Made by a program: the position numbers and the translations under genes. A stretch of DNA of 64,000 nt from Mesorhizobium sp. M7A.F.Ca.US.008.03.1.1. GTDB taxonomy: Bacteria > Pseudomonadota > Alphaproteobacteria > Rhizobiales > Rhizobiaceae. The notes under the pieces were generated by a model, which was not told the DNA's origin, did no database searches, and saw only the letters and a program-made list of their open reading frames with translations. This document shows positions 26,684-35,202 of this stretch, piece by piece. Each line of letters begins with the position of its first letter. The first letter of the stretch is position 1. Location of the stretch: assembly GCF_003997495.1 (NCBI RefSeq), contig NZ_RZRU01000008.1, forward strand, positions 171,905 through 235,904, written 5' to 3'.

Positions 26684-28024
26684 CTAAGCCAGCAGATGCG
26701 CCAGCAGCGCCCGCAATTGTGCCGGCTTTAGCGGCTTGCGCATCAGTTCTATGCCGCCGGCGCGGGCCGCCTTGGCGACGGCTTCGGAACTGTCGGCGGT
26801 GACGATCAGCGCCGGCACGGCGCGGCCGAGATAGTCGCGGACTTCGGCGATGGTCGTGGTGCCGAGATCGCCGCCGTCGAGATGCTGGTCGGCAATGACG
26901 ATGTCGGGCACCCAGTCGGTGTCGCCGAGCATGTCGAGCGCATCGTCGGTCGAGGTCGCGGCCCGCACCAGGCATTGCCAGCGTTCGAGCAGGAAGGTCA
27001 TGGCCTGCAGCACCTCGACATCGTTCTCGACCAGCAGCACCTTGGTGCCGAACAGGCCGTAGCCGCGTGGCCGTTCCATGTCGGCAAGGCTGGCGATGGC
27101 GTCGGCCGGGGCGCCGATGCCGACGGGAACGTCGATGTGGAAGATCGTGCCGCGCCCGACCTTCGATGAAAATGTCACGGGATGGCCGAGCGCGCTGGCC
27201 ATGCGGCGCACGATGGCCAGCCCGAGCCCGAGACCGCCGCCGTCCAGTTCGGCATTGGCCGGCGAGGTGCCGCGGTGGAATTCCTCGAACACCGCCTCGC
27301 GCTGGTCGTCGGGAATGCCGCAGCCCGTATCGGCGACGTCGATGCGGATGGTGTCGCCGCGATGCCTGGTACCGACAAGCACGCCGCCCGAGCGGGTATA
27401 GCCCAGCGCGTTGGAGAGAATGTTCTGCAGGATGCGGCGCAGCAGTGTGCGGTCGGAGCGGACCACCGCATTGACCGGCCGGAATTTCAGCGACAGGCCT
27501 TTCATCTCCGCCACCGGCAGGAAATCCGAGCGGAGCGACGAGAACAGCGCCTCCAGGCTGACGTCGCTTATGTCGGGCTGCACCACGCCGGCATCGAGCT
27601 TGGAGATGTCGAGCAGGGTTCGCAGCAGATCCTCCATCGTCTCCAGCGAGCGCTCGACCTGCCGCACCAGTTTCTTGCCCTCGTCGCTGGTCTGAACTTC
27701 GGCGAGCGCCGAAATCGAGAGATGGGCCGCGTTCAGCGGCTGCAGCACGTCGTGGCTGGCTGCGGCGAGGAAACGGGTTTTTGACAGGTTCGCCAGTTCG
27801 GCGTTTTCCTTGGCGGCGCTGAGGTCGATGTTCGACTGCTCCAGCCGGCGCAAGGTCGAGTGCAGTTCCTCGGTGCGGGTGCGCACCCGGTTTTCCAGCG
27901 AGATCGCGGTCTGAAACAGCGAAAAGGCGTTGCCTTGCTGGTCCATAGAGCGCTCGACGCGGCTGACCAGTGCCGCGTTGATCTTCTTCAGCTTTTCAAG
28001 ATCGTTTATGTCCCTCAGCGGCAT
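26684..28024 (-). CDS. Hybrid sensor histidine kinase, NahK-like
   Basis: A 446-residue soluble kinase. A coiled-coil at about residues 40-85 leads to the phospho-acceptor His-91 (LAAASHDVLQPLNAA, the NahK-type H-box). The ATPase domain (NILSNALGY, DTGCGIP, GGGLGLGLAI) spans about 195-305, and a C-terminal receiver has phospho-acceptor Asp-379. It has no membrane segment and no sensor domain of its own. The upstream FIST gene ends 15 bp before its start, so the FIST protein is the likely sensor. This matches the NosP-NahK pairing of Pseudomonas and others. Confidence 0.88.
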   Translation of the reverse strand: MPLRDINDLEKLKKINAALVSRVERSMDQQGNAFSLFQTAISLENRVRTRTEELHSTLRRLEQSNIDLSAAKENAELANLSKTRFLAAASHDVLQPLNAAHLSISALAEVQTSDEGKKLVRQVERSLETMEDLLRTLLDISKLDAGVVQPDISDVSLEALFSSLRSDFLPVAEMKGLSLKFRPVNAVVRSDRTLLRRILQNILSNALGYTRSGGVLVGTRHRGDTIRIDVADTGCGIPDDQREAVFEEFHRGTSPANAELDGGGLGLGLAIVRRMASALGHPVTFSSKVGRGTIFHIDVPVGIGAPADAIASLADMERPRGYGLFGTKVLLVENDVEVLQAMTFLLERWQCLVRAATSTDDALDMLGDTDWVPDIVIADQHLDGGDLGTTTIAEVRDYLGRAVPALIVTADSSEAVAKAARAGGIELMRKPLKPAQLRALLAHLLA

Positions 28025-28039
28025 CTTTGTTCCGCCGTC

Positions 28040-29290
28040 CTATTCCGCCGCCTGGCGCTCGCCGAAGGCGATGCCGGTAAAAGTCTGATTCAGATGCATC
28101 GACCGGTACTGTTCGCCATAGGTGCCGAAGCCGATGACATTGTTGACCCGGTAGAGTTCCGAGATGTCGCGAAACACCTGCCGATTGCGCGCGTCCAGCC
28201 GGCGCAGCACGCAGTCGAAGCCCAGGATCATGTCGATGCCGCCAAGCCTCTCCTCGACGTCGCGCAGGGCGGCGCGCGTCGATTCGACCATGTCCTTTGG
28301 TTGGGCGATCGACAGCACGACGCCATCGTCTATGGCGCAGAAGAACGACAGCGAGCCGTCGGCATGCATCTTCTGGATCGACCGGCAATAATATTGGCCG
28401 CCCACCTTCACCACCACGGGATGCGAGGCGAAGGTCAGTGGCGTCAGCATCTGCGCGACGATGCCGACGGACGCGGCATACTCCTGCGCCGCATTGGTGG
28501 CGTTGAACTCGCGCACGATGCGGTGATCGGGATCGGAAGCCGTCACCACCAGTTTTTCATCGGTGGGAACGAAATTGTCGGTCTTGAAGACATGGAAGGG
28601 AATTTCGGTCGATATCAGCACGATGATGGCGCTGTCGGAGGTGACCTTGCCGTTCGAGATCAGGCGCGTCGTCTCGAATTTCAGATCGTCGCCGGCGGAG
28701 CCGCCAAGCAGCGGTATGTCGTCGAGGCCCCAGTGGATGGCTGAACTCACCGCTTCCTCGGCATAGGAGAGCCCGTCGATGAAGCAGAGCGCGAAAGTGC
28801 CTTTGGTCCGATCGCAACCGAGGTGCGCGCGCAGCGATCGCCGCAGGGTCTCTACCTCGCCGGTGATCCTGTCCATACCCGACGAGGACAGATTTTCGAC
28901 CATCACGCTAACGGCGGTGAAGGCGGTGGACGGAAGCAGCATGGCCAGCACATGACCGTCCTCGAGACCTTGCGGCGTGATCTCGCCGGCAGTCGAGCAA
29001 CCTGCGTGGTGGAGCGCCGGCGCGTGGGTCATGAGCGCCTGGGAAAGGGCGCTGGCTTCGACCAGGCTCTGGGAAAAGAACAGCAGGGCAAAGCCTGCGT
29101 CGATGGCGGCTGCTTCCAGCGCGATCGCCTTGGCAAACGCCTCCATGTCGGGCTCGTCCGTGGTGAGCGCCGACAGGCCGCATGCATAGCGCGTCCGTGA
29201 ATTGGCCAGCGATGTTCTCCGCATTTCCTCCGACGCTTTTTTTGTGCGGCTGTTTTTACATGCTTCTGGTGCGCGGGCGTCGACCGACAT
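28040..29290 (-). CDS. FIST-domain sensor protein, NosP-like
   Basis: A 416-residue cytoplasmic protein with FIST_N (about residues 40-240) and FIST_C (about 250-400) domains. Characteristic pieces are HHAGCSTAGEITPQG, SYAEEAVSSAIHWGLDDIPLLGGSAGDDL and VIGFGTYGEQYRSMHLNQTF. FIST proteins are small-ligand sensors; the NosP subgroup binds haem and nitric oxide and controls a co-encoded NahK kinase. The kinase gene is immediately downstream here. The ATG at 29290 is chosen for GAAGG upstream; an ATG at 29224 is too close to its own GGAGG. Haem binding is inferred from the pairing, not seen. Confidence 0.85.
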   Translation of the reverse strand: MSVDARAPEACKNSRTKKASEEMRRTSLANSRTRYACGLSALTTDEPDMEAFAKAIALEAAAIDAGFALLFFSQSLVEASALSQALMTHAPALHHAGCSTAGEITPQGLEDGHVLAMLLPSTAFTAVSVMVENLSSSGMDRITGEVETLRRSLRAHLGCDRTKGTFALCFIDGLSYAEEAVSSAIHWGLDDIPLLGGSAGDDLKFETTRLISNGKVTSDSAIIVLISTEIPFHVFKTDNFVPTDEKLVVTASDPDHRIVREFNATNAAQEYAASVGIVAQMLTPLTFASHPVVVKVGGQYYCRSIQKMHADGSLSFFCAIDDGVVLSIAQPKDMVESTRAALRDVEERLGGIDMILGFDCVLRRLDARNRQVFRDISELYRVNNVIGFGTYGEQYRSMHLNQTFTGIAFGERQAAE

Positions 29291-29487
29291 TGTTGCCTTC
29301 AATCGGCGGTTTGGCAATGGGGCCACCGGCACCGCATGCTTGGGCGCGGCCATGACCGAAAGTACAATGTGCCGCGTTTGCGACGTGCTGTTTTTTGTCC
29401 GATGTGCGGTGTACCAATAACGCATGGCCGATGCGCCAACGTCGCGTTGGCAACGTGATGACCAAGGTTGATACCCAGGGAGGGACC

Positions 29488-29985
29488 ATGTCGGACGTTT
29501 CGTTGATGGTGAACGGAAAGCGGGTCAGCGGCGCTGCCGAGGACCGAACACTTCTGGTTCACTTCCTGCGGGAAAATCTCGGTCTTACCGGCACGCATGT
29601 CGGTTGCGACACCTCGCAATGCGGTGCCTGCGTCGTCCACGTCGACGGCAAGGCGGTCAAATCCTGTACGATGCTCGCGGTGCAGGCCTCCGGCTCGACC
29701 GTGTTGACGATCGAGGGCCTGGCCAATGGCGCCGACCTGCATCCGGTGCAGGCCGCCTTCAAGGAACATCACGGGCTGCAGTGCGGCTTCTGCACGCCGG
29801 GCATGATCATGACGGCGACCGACATGATCAGCCGCCACCCCGAAGGGCTCGACGAGGCCACGGTGCGTGCCGAGCTCGACGGCAACATCTGTCGCTGCAC
29901 CGGCTACCACAACATCGTCAAGGCGATCCTCGCCGCATCGAAGACGATGAAGGGGTCGAAGGGTAAGGCGAAACAGGCTGCGTGA
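29488..29985 (+). CDS. (2Fe-2S) small subunit of a form II CO-dehydrogenase-like molybdenum hydroxylase (CoxS-like)
   Basis: A 165-residue iron-sulfur subunit. The N-terminal plant-type cluster uses Cys-40, -45, -48 and -60; the C-terminal helical cluster uses Cys-99, -102, -135 and -137 (CGFCTPGM and CRCTGY). It passes electrons between the molybdenum and FAD subunits encoded just downstream. GGGAGGGA precedes the ATG at 29488; in-frame codons before it are rejected. It is divergent from the FIST-kinase pair. Confidence 0.9.
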   Translation: MSDVSLMVNGKRVSGAAEDRTLLVHFLRENLGLTGTHVGCDTSQCGACVVHVDGKAVKSCTMLAVQASGSTVLTIEGLANGADLHPVQAAFKEHHGLQCGFCTPGMIMTATDMISRHPEGLDEATVRAELDGNICRCTGYHNIVKAILAASKTMKGSKGKAKQAA

Positions 29986-29990
29986 GATGA

Positions 29991-30081
29991 AGTGAGTAGC
30001 GAATAGGGAGTAGCGAATAGTCAGTATTCCACTGACTGAACGCGGCTCTCGATCTTCACTGCTCCCTATTCGCTACTCACT
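29991..30081. repeat. Inverted repeat built from CGAATAG/GAGTAGC units, coxS-coxL junction
   Basis: A perfect 20-bp inverted repeat (29991-30010 and 30062-30081), built from iterated GAGTAGCGAATAG units, lies between the small- and large-subunit genes. A related element is in the next junction. The units resemble dispersed rhizobial repeats. The transcript could form a stable hairpin. Confidence 0.75.
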
Positions 30082-30115
30082 ATTCGCTATTTCAGCATTT
30101 CGGGAGGGATTTCTG

Positions 30116-32464
30116 ATGGGCATTGAAGGTGTTGGCGCTCGGGTCGCGCGCAAGGAAGACAAACGATTCATCACGGGTGCCGGCCGTTATGTCGACGACA
30201 TGGTGGTTCCCGGCATGAAGCACGCCGCCTTCGTGCGCAGTCCGCACGCGCATGCGCAGATCAAGAAGATCGATGTGAAGAAGGCCCAAGGCATGCCCGG
30301 CGTGATCGGCGTGCTGACCGGCAAGGAACTCAAGGCCGATGGCATCGGCAACCTCATCTGCGGCTGGATGATCCACTCCAAGGATGGCTCGCCGATGAAG
30401 ATGGGGGCGTGGTCGCCACTCGCTTTCGACCGGGTCCGTTATGTCGGCGATGCCGTCGTCATCGTCGTGGCCGAGACCAAGGGCCAGGCTCGCGATGCCG
30501 CCGAGGCGGTCGAGATCACCTACAAGGAGCTGAAGGCCGTCGTCGATGCCTCCAAGGCGATGGACAAGGGCGCTCCGCAGGTCCACCCGGAAGCCGACAA
30601 CAATCTGATCTTCGACTGGGACATCGGCAATGCCGACGATACGGCCGCCGCCTTCAACAAGGCAGCCCATGTCGTCAAGATGGACATCATCAACAACCGG
30701 CTGGTGCCCAACGCCATGGAGCCGCGCGCGGCCCTTGGCCACTACGACAAGGCCGAGGATCACTACACCTGCTGGACGACCTCGCAGAACCCGCATGTGG
30801 CGCGGCTGGTGATGAGCGCCTTCTACAACGTCGCGCCGGAAAACAAGCTGCGCGTAATTGCGCCCGATGTCGGCGGCGGCTTCGGCTCGAAGATCTACAT
30901 CTATCCCGAAGAGATCGTCTGCCTGTGGGCGTCGAAGAAGACCGGCGTGCCGGTCAAATGGGTGGCCGACCGGACCGAGAGTTTTCTGACCGACGCGCAT
31001 GGGCGCGACCATCACACCCATGCTGAAATGGCTTTCGACAAGGACCACAGGATCCTCGGCCTGAAAGTGGAAACCCAAGCCAATCTCGGCGCCTACATGT
31101 CGCTGTTCTCATCGGCGACGCCGACCTATCTTTATGCGACGCTGCTGTCGGGCCAGTACAACATCCCGGCCATCCACGCTAATGTGAAGGCGATCTACAC
31201 CAACACCGCGCCCGTCGATGCCTATCGCGGGGCAGGGCGGCCGGAAGCGACCTTCGTCATGGAACGCATGATGGAGACCGCCGCGCGCCAGTTCGGCGTC
31301 TCGCCCGCCGAGTTGCGCCGCAAGAACTTCGTCACCTCGTTCCCGCACCAGACGCCGGTCATCATGTGCTATGACGCCGGCGATTATGCGGCTTCGCTCG
31401 ACGCGGCGATGAAGGCGTCGGACTATGCCGGCTTTGCCAAGCGCAAAGCCGCCGCCGCCAAGAAGGGGCTGCTGCGCGGCATCGGCATGAGCTGCTACAT
31501 CGAGGCCTGCGGCATCGCGCCGTCCGCGGCGGTCGGCAGCCTTGGAGCGGGCGTCGGCCTTTGGGAAAGTGCCGAGGTACGCGTCAATGCCGTCGGCACG
31601 ATCGAGGTGCTTACCGGCTCGCACAGCCACGGCCAGGGTCATGAGACGACCTTCGCGCAACTGGTCAACGAGCGCTTCGGCGTTCCGCTCGATTCCGTCT
31701 CGATCGTCCATGGCGACACCGACAAGGTGCAGATGGGCATGGGCACCTACGGCTCGCGCTCGGGTGCGGTCGGCATGTCGGCCATCGTCAAGGCGCTCGA
31801 CAAGGTCGAGGCCAAGGCCAAGAAGATCGCGGCACACCTGCTCGAGGCCGACGAAGGCGACATCATCATCGAGAACGGCGCGCTGAAGGTCGCCGGCACC
31901 GACAAGAACGTGCCGTGGTTCCAGATGGCGCTCGCCGCCTACACCGCCCACAACCTGCCGGGCGGCATGGAGCCGGGATTGAAGGAGACGGCGTTCTACG
32001 ATCCGTCGAACTTCACCTTTCCGGCGGGCTGCTACATCTGCGAGGTCGAGGTCGACCCGGAAACAGGCGTCACCGAGATCGTCCAGTTCGTCGCTGCCGA
32101 CGATTTCGGCAACATCATCAACCCGATGATCGTCGAGGGCCAGGTACATGGCGGGCTGGCGCAAGGCATCGGTCAGGCGCTGCTCGAAGGCGCCTACTAT
32201 GACAATAGTGGCCAGCTTTTGACCGCGAGCTACATGGATTACACCATGCCGCGCGCCGGTGATCTGCCGTCGTTCAAGATTTCGACCTCGAATACGCCAT
32301 GCCCGGGCAATCCGTTGGGGATCAAGGGCTGTGGCGAGGCTGGCGCCATCGGCTCGCCGCCGGCGGTGATCAACGCCATCACCGACGCCATAGGCAGCAA
32401 CGATCTCGCCATGCCGGCGTCGCCGTCCACCGTGTGGGCCGCGATCCGCGCGACGAAACACTGA
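30116..32464 (+). CDS. Form II CO-dehydrogenase-like molybdopterin large subunit (CoxL form II)
   Basis: The 782-residue catalytic subunit of a xanthine-oxidase-family molybdenum hydroxylase. The active-site loop reads AYRGAGR (residues 369-375), the form II signature; true form I CoxL has AYxCSFR with the catalytic selenocysteine-like cysteine. GGGFGSK and other cofactor-binding motifs are present. The S-L-M gene order is also that of form II (form I is M-S-L). Whether form II enzymes oxidise CO is disputed; other aldehydes or N-heterocycles are possible. GGGAGG lies before the ATG. Confidence 0.92.
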   Translation: MGIEGVGARVARKEDKRFITGAGRYVDDMVVPGMKHAAFVRSPHAHAQIKKIDVKKAQGMPGVIGVLTGKELKADGIGNLICGWMIHSKDGSPMKMGAWSPLAFDRVRYVGDAVVIVVAETKGQARDAAEAVEITYKELKAVVDASKAMDKGAPQVHPEADNNLIFDWDIGNADDTAAAFNKAAHVVKMDIINNRLVPNAMEPRAALGHYDKAEDHYTCWTTSQNPHVARLVMSAFYNVAPENKLRVIAPDVGGGFGSKIYIYPEEIVCLWASKKTGVPVKWVADRTESFLTDAHGRDHHTHAEMAFDKDHRILGLKVETQANLGAYMSLFSSATPTYLYATLLSGQYNIPAIHANVKAIYTNTAPVDAYRGAGRPEATFVMERMMETAARQFGVSPAELRRKNFVTSFPHQTPVIMCYDAGDYAASLDAAMKASDYAGFAKRKAAAAKKGLLRGIGMSCYIEACGIAPSAAVGSLGAGVGLWESAEVRVNAVGTIEVLTGSHSHGQGHETTFAQLVNERFGVPLDSVSIVHGDTDKVQMGMGTYGSRSGAVGMSAIVKALDKVEAKAKKIAAHLLEADEGDIIIENGALKVAGTDKNVPWFQMALAAYTAHNLPGGMEPGLKETAFYDPSNFTFPAGCYICEVEVDPETGVTEIVQFVAADDFGNIINPMIVEGQVHGGLAQGIGQALLEGAYYDNSGQLLTASYMDYTMPRAGDLPSFKISTSNTPCPGNPLGIKGCGEAGAIGSPPAVINAITDAIGSNDLAMPASPSTVWAAIRATKH

Positions 32465-32566
32465 AAAGCGAATAGCGAATAGGGAGTAGCGAATAGGGCA
32501 GAGAAGGCGGTGCGACGGGACAGATCCTATTCGCTATTCGCTACTCTCTATTCGCTCTTTCACCCA
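32465..32566. repeat. Inverted repeat built from CGAATAG/GAGTAGC units, coxL-coxM junction
   Basis: GAGTAGCGAATAG (32484-32496) and its complement CTATTCGCTACTC (32534-32546) sit within a wider imperfect palindrome of repeated CGAATAG heptamers. It is the same family as the element in the coxS-coxL junction. Confidence 0.7.
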
Positions 32567-32580
32567 GGGGAGAAAGACAG

Positions 32581-33378
32581 ATGTACGCAGTCAACTATCA
32601 CCGCGCCGCCTCGGTCGCCGATGCCGCCAAGCTGATCAAGACCGGCGACGCCAAGCTGCTTTCGGGCGGTATGACGCTGATCCCGGCGATGAAGACGCGG
32701 CTTGCCGCGCCGTCCGACCTGGTCGACCTGTCGCGGATCACGGAGCTGCAGGGTGTCAGGGTGTCGGGTAAGACCGTCACCATCGGCGCCGCCACCACGC
32801 ATCACGCTGTTGCCAATGACGAGAAGCTGAAGAAGGCCTGTCCGGCGCTTTCCCATCTGGCATCGCTGATCGGTGATCCGGCGGTGCGCCACAAGGGGAC
32901 GATCGGCGGTTCGATCGCCAACAACGACCCGGCGGCCGATTATCCGGCGGCGCTGCTGGCGTTGGGCGCCACCATCATCACCAACAAGCGCGAGATCGCT
33001 GCCGACAAGTTCTTCAAGGGCCTGTTCGAAACGTCGTTGAAGGATGGCGAGATCGTCACCGCCGTCACCTTCACCGCGCCGGCCAAGGCGGCCTATGAGA
33101 AATTCCGCAATCCGGCATCGCGCTACGCCATCGTCGGTGTGTTCGTGGCCAAGGGCAAGGATGGCGTCAGCGTCGCCGTCACCGGCGCCGGCGACGACGG
33201 CGTTTTTCGTTCGAAGGAGATCGAAGCAGCATTGGCCGGGAATTTCACGACCTCGGCACTCGACGGCGTGAAAGTGCCGGCCAAGAATTTGATGACCGAC
33301 ATCCACGCCTCGGCCGATTACCGCGCCAATCTGATCGCGGTGATGGCCAAGCGCGCGGTGGCTGCCGCCAACGCCTGA
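32581..33378 (+). CDS. FAD-binding medium subunit of the CO-dehydrogenase-like enzyme (CoxM-like)
   Basis: A 265-residue flavoprotein subunit that hands electrons to the acceptor. The N-terminal FAD-binding domain shows LLSGGMTLIPAMKTRL (about residues 24-39) and TIGGSIANNDPAADYP (about 107-122), both FAD-contacting in the family. The C-terminal CO_deh_flav_C region follows. Third gene of the coxS-coxL-coxM-like operon; a rho-independent-type hairpin follows 24 bp after the stop. No coxD/E/F-type maturation genes are next to it. Confidence 0.9.
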   Translation: MYAVNYHRAASVADAAKLIKTGDAKLLSGGMTLIPAMKTRLAAPSDLVDLSRITELQGVRVSGKTVTIGAATTHHAVANDEKLKKACPALSHLASLIGDPAVRHKGTIGGSIANNDPAADYPAALLALGATIITNKREIAADKFFKGLFETSLKDGEIVTAVTFTAPAKAAYEKFRNPASRYAIVGVFVAKGKDGVSVAVTGAGDDGVFRSKEIEAALAGNFTTSALDGVKVPAKNLMTDIHASADYRANLIAVMAKRAVAAANA

Positions 33379-33401
33379 TACGCTCAGTTGTGGACAGGGA
33401 G

Positions 33402-33424
33402 AAGGGGCCAATGCGGCCCCTTTT
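33402..33424 (+). terminator. Rho-independent terminator after the Cox-like operon
   Basis: AAGGGGCC (33402-33409), loop AATGC, GGCCCCTT (33415-33422) followed by further T residues. Confidence 0.8.
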
Positions 33425-33549
33425 CGTGTGCGGAAACCCGCAATTGTCCGGTTCCTGATGGAATCGCCGCCGCGCGCCAATCCTTTGTTTGAAGCAGATC
33501 CGGGCGTTGCTTTCCTGGAACCGCACCGGCGGCAACCTCGCACTTGCAC

Positions 33550-33578
33550 AAATCCATATTGCACTGCAATATGGATTT
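33550..33578. promoter_or_regulatory. Perfect 29-bp palindrome upstream of the acyltransferase
   Basis: AAATCCATATTGCA (33550-33563), a central C, then TGCAATATGGATTT (33565-33578). It is too symmetric to be chance, has no T-run, and lies 72 bp before the acyltransferase start, so it looks like a dimer operator. The regulator is unknown. Confidence 0.55.
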
Positions 33579-33649
33579 GGGGCGGGAATGCGAGCTGGGT
33601 TCGGAATATACCGTCGTACCCTTCGCATACCTATTGCGAGAGGATCGGC

Positions 33650-34672
33650 ATGACCGACATTTCCGCGACGCATGTCGTTCCGTCCCGATCCGCCGCCATC
33701 AGATCAACCAGAACAAGACTGGCCTATCTCGACGGCTGGCGCGGGCTTTCGATCGCGCTGGTGCTGATCGGCCATTTCTTTCCCGTCCCCGGAATCAATC
33801 TTGGCGTGCTGGGCGTCGAATTCTTCTTCGTGCTCAGCGGCCGGCTGATGGGCGAGATCCTGTTCATCGAACGCTACCCGCTGAAAAAATTCTTCAAACG
33901 CCGCTTCTCCCGCATCTATCCGGCTCTTCTGGTATTCGTAGTCGTCGCGATGATTGCGCTGTCCGGCACATTCATCGCCTTCAAATGGAAGGCGGCGCTG
34001 ACGGCGCTGACATTCACCTACAATTATGCCGGCATTCTCGTGACGCGGGCGGGGGCGCTCGACCATATCTGGTCGCTCTGCATCGAGGAGCACGCCTACA
34101 TCATCCTGGCGCTGATCAGCGTCATCGTCTCAAGCCGCTCTCGCGTGGTCGTGCTGCTCCTGGCGCTGGCCTTGCTGGCCATGGCCAACGGCGCGGTTTC
34201 GTACTGGGTCTTCGGGATGGACTACGAAACCACCTATTGGCGCACCGACGTGCACATCGCGTCGATCCTGCTGTCGGCTTCGATCTGCCTGCTCAAGGCC
34301 GATGGGAGGCTGCCGGCGTTTTTGAGAGGCAAGCATGTAGCCCTGGTGGCAACGTTCTGTGCCGTTGTCCTGTTCCTGGATCAGGTGTCGACGCCGATCC
34401 ACTATCTCTTCGCGGTGCCGCTGCTGGCTCTGGCCGTCAACGCACTCGATTTCAGCCCGCGGTATTTTTCCGGATTGCTGTCCTCCTGGCCGATGGCGAC
34501 GCTGGGGCTGTGGTCGTATTCGCTCTATCTGTGGCAACAGCCGTTTTACAAATTCGTCTATGAGCAAGGCAGCGCGCCGATCCCGATGCTCGCCGGCGTC
34601 TTCGTCTGCGCGCTGTGCAGCTATTACCTCATCGAGCGCCCGGCGCGCGAATGGCTCAACCGCAACTGGTGA
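33650..34672 (+). CDS. Acyltransferase 3 family membrane protein
   Basis: A 340-residue inner-membrane O-acyltransferase with about ten hydrophobic segments. The entry motif LAYLDGWRGLSIALVLIGHFF has the family's R and catalytic H (about residues 24-44). It is followed by GVEFFFVLSGRLMG and the FFKRRFSRIYPALL segment. Such enzymes acylate surface polysaccharides, lipooligosaccharides or lipids (OafA, NodX type). The ATG at 33650 is chosen for GAGAGGA upstream. Substrate is not deducible, and no polysaccharide genes are nearby. Confidence 0.87.
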   Translation: MTDISATHVVPSRSAAIRSTRTRLAYLDGWRGLSIALVLIGHFFPVPGINLGVLGVEFFFVLSGRLMGEILFIERYPLKKFFKRRFSRIYPALLVFVVVAMIALSGTFIAFKWKAALTALTFTYNYAGILVTRAGALDHIWSLCIEEHAYIILALISVIVSSRSRVVVLLLALALLAMANGAVSYWVFGMDYETTYWRTDVHIASILLSASICLLKADGRLPAFLRGKHVALVATFCAVVLFLDQVSTPIHYLFAVPLLALAVNALDFSPRYFSGLLSSWPMATLGLWSYSLYLWQQPFYKFVYEQGSAPIPMLAGVFVCALCSYYLIERPAREWLNRNW

Positions 34673-34704
34673 TGAATAGAGGGCGGTCTTGCGGCGCTCG
34701 CCTT

Positions 34705-35202
34705 CTATGCCTGCGATGACCTGACGTAATAGCGCACCGCTTTCTTGCCGCCATGGATGACGGCATCGCCGGCCTCAGTGAAGCCAAGGGCTGCGTGAAA
34801 GGCATCCGAGGCGGGGTTTGGCGGGTCGGTGTTGACCTCGCAGGTGACCAGCGTGTGGCCGGCGCGCGCGACATGGTCGAACAGGTCCTCATAAAGCTGG
34901 CGGGCATGGCCTCGGCCGCGCGCACGTGCCGCCACGACCACCCGGTCGACATAGACGAAGCGCTCATAGCGCTCGCGGAACCACAGGAAATTCGGGCTGT
35001 CGTAGTGGGCGTCCTGGTCGAAGGTCATGATGAAGGCTTCGAGATCGCCGATGCGCCTGGTGTAAAACGCTTCGCCAAGCAGGAAGGACAGCCGCTCAGC
35101 CTCCAGCCACGACAGTTCTGCGGCATGCTCGTTGTTGAGCGCCAGGATCGCCGCTTCGTCTGCGGCCGATACACGGGCTATCGGGGCAGGGGTCGAGATC
35201 AT
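34705..35202 (-). CDS. GNAT family N-acetyltransferase
   Basis: A 165-residue acetyltransferase. The acetyl-CoA-binding region is visible as DRVVVAARARGRGHARQLYEDLF (about residues 88-110, with the R-x-x-G-x-G/A motif). It overlaps the end of cutC by four bases (ATGA junction), so the two are translationally coupled. Substrate unknown. Confidence 0.85.
   Translation of the reverse strand: MISTPAPIARVSAADEAAILALNNEHAAELSWLEAERLSFLLGEAFYTRRIGDLEAFIMTFDQDAHYDSPNFLWFRERYERFVYVDRVVVAARARGRGHARQLYEDLFDHVARAGHTLVTCEVNTDPPNPASDAFHAALGFTEAGDAVIHGGKKAVRYYVRSSQA

Noticed and set aside
30116..32464. Naming the large subunit as a true CO dehydrogenase CoxL
   Set aside because: The active-site loop is AYRGAGR, not the AYxCSFR loop of form I enzymes, and maturation genes are absent.
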